Assembly: GCA_947097085.1 (NCBI GenBank)
Contig: CAMUQR010000033.1
Location: 1 to 8,628, forward strand
Length of the DNA: 8,628 nucleotides
Origin: an uncultured Candidatus Saccharibacteria bacterium
GTDB taxonomy: Bacteria > Patescibacteriota > Saccharimonadia > Saccharimonadales > Saccharimonadaceae
Direction of reading: 5' to 3'
The notes under the pieces were generated by a model, which did not search any database, was not told the DNA's origin, and saw nothing but the letters and a program-made list of their open reading frames with translations. This document shows, in pieces, positions 6,311-8,628 of this stretch (within the stretch, counting starts at the first letter, position 1; each line of letters begins with the position of its first letter). The translations under genes and the position numbers were made by a program.

Positions 6311-7246
6311 ATGCCAGAATTACCAGAGGTCGAAACCGTTAAGCGCGGTTTGTCTAAATTAATTATTCACAAAAAAATTACTTCAGCTACCAGCGATAAT
6401 TTTAAGAGCTTTCCTAATTTACCAGAAGAAATTGAAGCTTTCTTATTAGGAGCAAATATCGTAGCTGTGCGACGGCGAGCAAAAGTGATTATCATTGATC
6501 TTGATACCAATTATTCTCTAGTGGTGCATTTAAAAATGACTGGTCAGCTTGTTTATCGTGGCGAAGAAAACTGGGGGGCGGGACATCCGAACGACAGCCT
6601 AATCGGCGATTTGCCAGACAAAACCACCCATGCCGAACTTGAGTTCAGTGACGGTTCAAAACTTTTTTTCAACGACCAACGAAAATTTGGTTGGATGAAG
6701 CTACTAGCCACGCCACTCGTCGAAGAATTGCCATTTTTTCAAAAAGTTGGTCCCGAGCCACTGACTGAGCAGTTCACAACCGAAGTACTAACGCAACGTC
6801 TGCGCCGACGAAGTAAATCCCGCATCAAAGCCGCACTCCTTGACCAAACCACCATCGCCGGCCTTGGTAATATTTATGTTGATGAGAGTTTGTTTTTAAG
6901 TCAAATTCATCCCGAAACGCTAGTAGGGGATTTAACATCGGAACAACTGGAGCGCTTGACTGGTAATATTAAACAAGTCTTACAGCAGTCGATTGATGCT
7001 GGCGGTTCCAGTAGTCGTAATTATGTTGACGCCGATGGTAACCGCGGTAATTATCTTAATGGCGCTTATGTTTATGGTCGAGCTGGCCTACCGTGTCGCT
7101 TATGCGGTACACCAATTGAAAAACTCAAAGTCGCTGGACGTGGCACTCATATTTGTCCGATTTGTCAGCCAGCGCCGGCTACCACCAACCAGCCAATTAC
7201 CAAATCCACTTCCACCACACCTAAAACTCACCGCAAGCGAGGTTAA
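6311..7246 (+). CDS. mutM: Formamidopyrimidine-DNA glycosylase (Fpg)
   Basis: MutM removes oxidised purines such as 8-oxoguanine and nicks the abasic site by beta,delta-elimination. The mature N-terminus P2-E3 within MPELPEVE supplies the catalytic Pro and Glu, which fixes the ATG at 6311. Other family landmarks are E6, Lys58 in RRRAK (equivalent to E. coli K57), HLKMTG at 73-78 with the intercalating Met76, NDQRKFG at 121-127, and the helix-two-turn-helix GLGNIYVDE at 184-192. The C-terminal zinc finger has Cys262, Cys265, Cys282 and Cys285, with the DNA-contacting Arg277 in AGRGTH. At 311 residues it is longer than the usual 270 or so: after the zinc finger comes a tail of about 25 residues rich in Thr, Pro and Lys ending in HRKRG. 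The region at about 84-104 is also somewhat longer than in the minimal enzyme. The start directly follows the upstream stop without a convincing Shine-Dalgarno, suggesting translational coupling. Confidence 0.97.
   Translation: MPELPEVETVKRGLSKLIIHKKITSATSDNFKSFPNLPEEIEAFLLGANIVAVRRRAKVIIIDLDTNYSLVVHLKMTGQLVYRGEENWGAGHPNDSLIGDLPDKTTHAELEFSDGSKLFFNDQRKFGWMKLLATPLVEELPFFQKVGPEPLTEQFTTEVLTQRLRRRSKSRIKAALLDQTTIAGLGNIYVDESLFLSQIHPETLVGDLTSEQLERLTGNIKQVLQQSIDAGGSSSRNYVDADGNRGNYLNGAYVYGRAGLPCRLCGTPIEKLKVAGRGTHICPICQPAPATTNQPITKSTSTTPKTHRKRG
7239..7243 (+). promoter_or_regulatory. Ribosome binding site of holA inside the mutM 3' end
   Basis: GAGGT lies within the last codons of mutM, 6 nt before the holA ATG at 7250. 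It supports that start and, with the 3-nt gap between stop and start, co-translation with mutM. Confidence 0.75.
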
Positions 7247-7249
7247 AAC

Positions 7250-8152
7250 ATGCTGAAAATCCTCACTGGTCCAAACAGCTGGCTGATCAAACGCGCCATC
7301 GCAGAGTTTGACACAGCGGAAGTCAGTCGGTATCAAGGCAGTGAATTAACGCCTGGTGAATTAGCCGACATTTTGGGCGCTCAAAGCTTATTTAGCACCA
7401 AGCGCACTGTTGTGATTGATGAATTATCTGCTAACAAAGCCGGCTGGGAACGTCTCACCGAACTAGCTAATGAACTAGCCAGCGATCCCGACCTTACATT
7501 GATTATCATCGAAAATAAGCCCGACGGTCGCAGTAAACTGATTAAACAAGCCAAACAAGCTGGCTGGCTTGAAGATTACCCACTGCCAAAAGACTCTCAC
7601 CAAGCCACAACTTATCTCGAGGCTGAAGCGCAACAATTGCAACTCCAGTTACAACCGGGAGTGGCGCGGATGATTGTTGACCGTGTTGGACTTGATACCT
7701 GGGCAGGGCATATGGCGCTGGAAAAACTCGCCAGTGCGAGTGCCACTATCAGCGCTGAGTTAGTCGAAAAATATATCGCCCCGTCGCTAGAGGTCAATGT
7801 TTTCAAAGTGGTTGATAAGTTATTCGTTGGGCGCGCCTTAGCCGTCGCCGAACTCATCGACGAAATGGATCGCACCAGCGCCAACGCTTATCAGTTTTTT
7901 GGCTTAATTAGCGGTCAGATTAGCAATTTATTAATGATTAAGATACTCGGTAAAACGGTCGCGACTACTGAACTCAAACTTCATCCGTTCGTCGCTGGCA
8001 AGTTAGCCAACGTCGCCAATCAGCTTAGCCTCCCAACCATCAAGCAGATGGTCAGCATTTTAGCGCAAACCGATTTACAGCTCAAAACCAGCGGTCAACA
8101 TGACTGGACGTTAATCAAATTAGCCTTAGTGCAAATCACTCAATTGATTTAA
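7250..8152 (+). CDS. holA: DNA polymerase III delta subunit
   Basis: Delta is the clamp-loader subunit that opens the beta sliding clamp; it has an AAA+ fold but does not bind ATP itself. The 300-residue length is slightly short for the family (about 330-345). It starts with the typical beta-strand plus TGPNSWLIKRAI in place of the common G-x-x-x-x-L-I pattern. Further family features are LGAQSLFSTKRTVVID at 42-57, the LTLIIIENKPDGRSKLIKQ strand and helix at 82-100, the GLDTWAGHMALEKLA segment at 147-161, and the C-terminal collar pattern VFKVVDKLFVGRALAVAELIDE at 184-205 continuing to LLMIKIL at 227-233. The ending, with HPFVAGKLA at 245-253, DLQLKTS at 275-281 and a final hydrophobic helix, is also typical. 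There is no Walker A motif, as expected. The sequence is divergent, so the call rests on overall pattern. It is the last gene of the 5711 cluster and faces the convergent deacetylase; the 25 nt between them show no clear terminator hairpin. Confidence 0.88.
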   Translation: MLKILTGPNSWLIKRAIAEFDTAEVSRYQGSELTPGELADILGAQSLFSTKRTVVIDELSANKAGWERLTELANELASDPDLTLIIIENKPDGRSKLIKQAKQAGWLEDYPLPKDSHQATTYLEAEAQQLQLQLQPGVARMIVDRVGLDTWAGHMALEKLASASATISAELVEKYIAPSLEVNVFKVVDKLFVGRALAVAELIDEMDRTSANAYQFFGLISGQISNLLMIKILGKTVATTELKLHPFVAGKLANVANQLSLPTIKQMVSILAQTDLQLKTSGQHDWTLIKLALVQITQLI

Positions 8153-8177
8153 ATACTGATTTCAGCGCGCTATCAAC

Positions 8178-8628
8178 TTAATTGCGTGAATAGGTCAAAC
8201 CCGGTTTTAATTGTCCACCAAACAATTCTGAGACAGTCACAAATTTATAACCAGCTTTTTTTAAGCCGTTGATAATACATGGCGTGGCGTCAACCGAGCT
8301 ACCATGAATATCGTGTAATAAAATAATCGCACCAGGCTGAGCGCTGGTTACCGCGCGATTACAAACAATATCCGCTTTACGATCAGCCCAGTCGCGCGTA
8401 TCGACTGACCACATCATATTCGACAAACCGTGTTTTGCCATAATATTTAACACTTCTTGACTATAAGCACCGTAGGGTGGGCGAACTGTCCGCACTTGCG
8501 CATCTGGAGCGGCATTTTTAATCGCATTGGTCGTGTCGACTAGTTGTTTTTCAATTTGAGAAGTGGACATTTTACTCAAATTCGGATGATCCCAGGTGTG
8601 ATTACCAATTTCATGTTTTTCGCTAATA
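8178..8628 (-). CDS. Polysaccharide deacetylase, NodB/CE4 family (C-terminal part; N-terminus beyond window)
   Basis: Read on the minus strand, the frame is open from the right edge to the TAA at 8178-8180, giving 149 visible residues. NodB motifs appear in order: motif 2, H-T-W-D-H within EIGNHTWDHPNL (the His codons at 8598-8600 and 8586-8588 are metal ligands); motif 3, RPPYG (from 8483 leftward); motif 4, the DW of TRDW (Asp codon 8391-8393); and motif 5, ILLHDIH (His codon 8313-8315). The tail GYKFVTVSELFGG is typical of the fold's end. The missing part should hold motif 1 (TFDDG) and probably a signal or membrane anchor. The TTG at 8579 and the later ATG are not real starts, because motif 2 lies upstream of them in the same frame. 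Relatives such as PgdA remove N-acetyl groups from peptidoglycan GlcNAc, often giving lysozyme resistance; the substrate here is inferred. It is transcribed towards holA. Confidence 0.94.
   Translation of the reverse strand, partial: ISEKHEIGNHTWDHPNLSKMSTSQIEKQLVDTTNAIKNAAPDAQVRTVRPPYGAYSQEVLNIMAKHGLSNMMWSVDTRDWADRKADIVCNRAVTSAQPGAIILLHDIHGSSVDATPCIINGLKKAGYKFVTVSELFGGQLKPGLTYSRN

Noticed and set aside
6993..7256. An 87-codon open frame on the plus strand overlapping the end of mutM and the start of holA
   Set aside because: It is an out-of-frame shadow of the well-supported mutM zinc-finger region, with low-complexity composition and no recognisable domain or start signal.
7612..7884. A 90-codon antisense frame inside holA (and a 78-codon one at 7100-7336)
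   Set aside because: Ser/Ala-rich shadow translations of the reverse strand of real genes; no start signals or family resemblance.
8140..8180. Bidirectional terminator between holA and the convergent deacetylase
   Set aside because: Only short imperfect inverted pairs (TTGAT/ATCAA) around a GCGCGC core are visible, with no stable stem and no U-tract on either side.
8577..8579. TTG as the start codon of the polysaccharide deacetylase
   Set aside because: The frame stays open to the window edge and encodes the NodB HTWDH metal-binding motif upstream of this codon, so the real start is outside the window.

Overview
This window looks like a chromosomal core-gene segment from a small-genome bacterium, most likely of the Candidate Phyla Radiation and plausibly Saccharibacteria (TM7). 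The reasons are the compact packing (0 to 36 nt between co-directional genes except at glmS), slightly AT-rich DNA, a PolA that keeps its 5' nuclease and polymerase domains but has a degenerate proofreading domain, and a PolA N-terminus resembling what I remember of Saccharibacteria proteins. The lineage call is inference. The genetic code appears standard: TAG, TAA and TGA all act as stops.

Layout. On the plus strand: polA (8-2563); a 241-nt intergenic region with an extended -10 promoter and a glmS self-cleaving ribozyme (about 2625-2762); glmS (2805-4619); a multi-membrane-spanning YdcF/DUF218 protein (4656-5675); a one-membrane-segment protein of unknown function (5711-6310); mutM (6311-7246); and holA (7250-8152). 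On the minus strand, converging on holA, lies the C-terminal part of a NodB-type polysaccharide deacetylase, which runs off the right edge of the window (8178-8628).

How the parts fit. polA, mutM and holA cover DNA repair and replication. glmS, the YdcF protein and the deacetylase point to cell envelope and amino-sugar metabolism: GlmS makes glucosamine-6-phosphate (GlcN6P) for UDP-GlcNAc and peptidoglycan, and the ribozyme in its leader would cleave the mRNA when GlcN6P accumulates. The small membrane protein, mutM and holA are packed end to end (0 and 3 nt gaps) and probably share a strong promoter at 5676-5704, whose predicted start site falls on or next to the first ATG, implying a leaderless mRNA.

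The most notable element is the glmS ribozyme. Its cleavage-site block, catalytic-guanine block and all main helices, including the P3.1 pseudoknot, can be traced by hand. It belongs to a known class, but this class is best known from Firmicutes and is worth noting in a CPR-like genome. I see no mobile element, CRISPR array, tRNA or rRNA, and no clearly novel multi-gene system.
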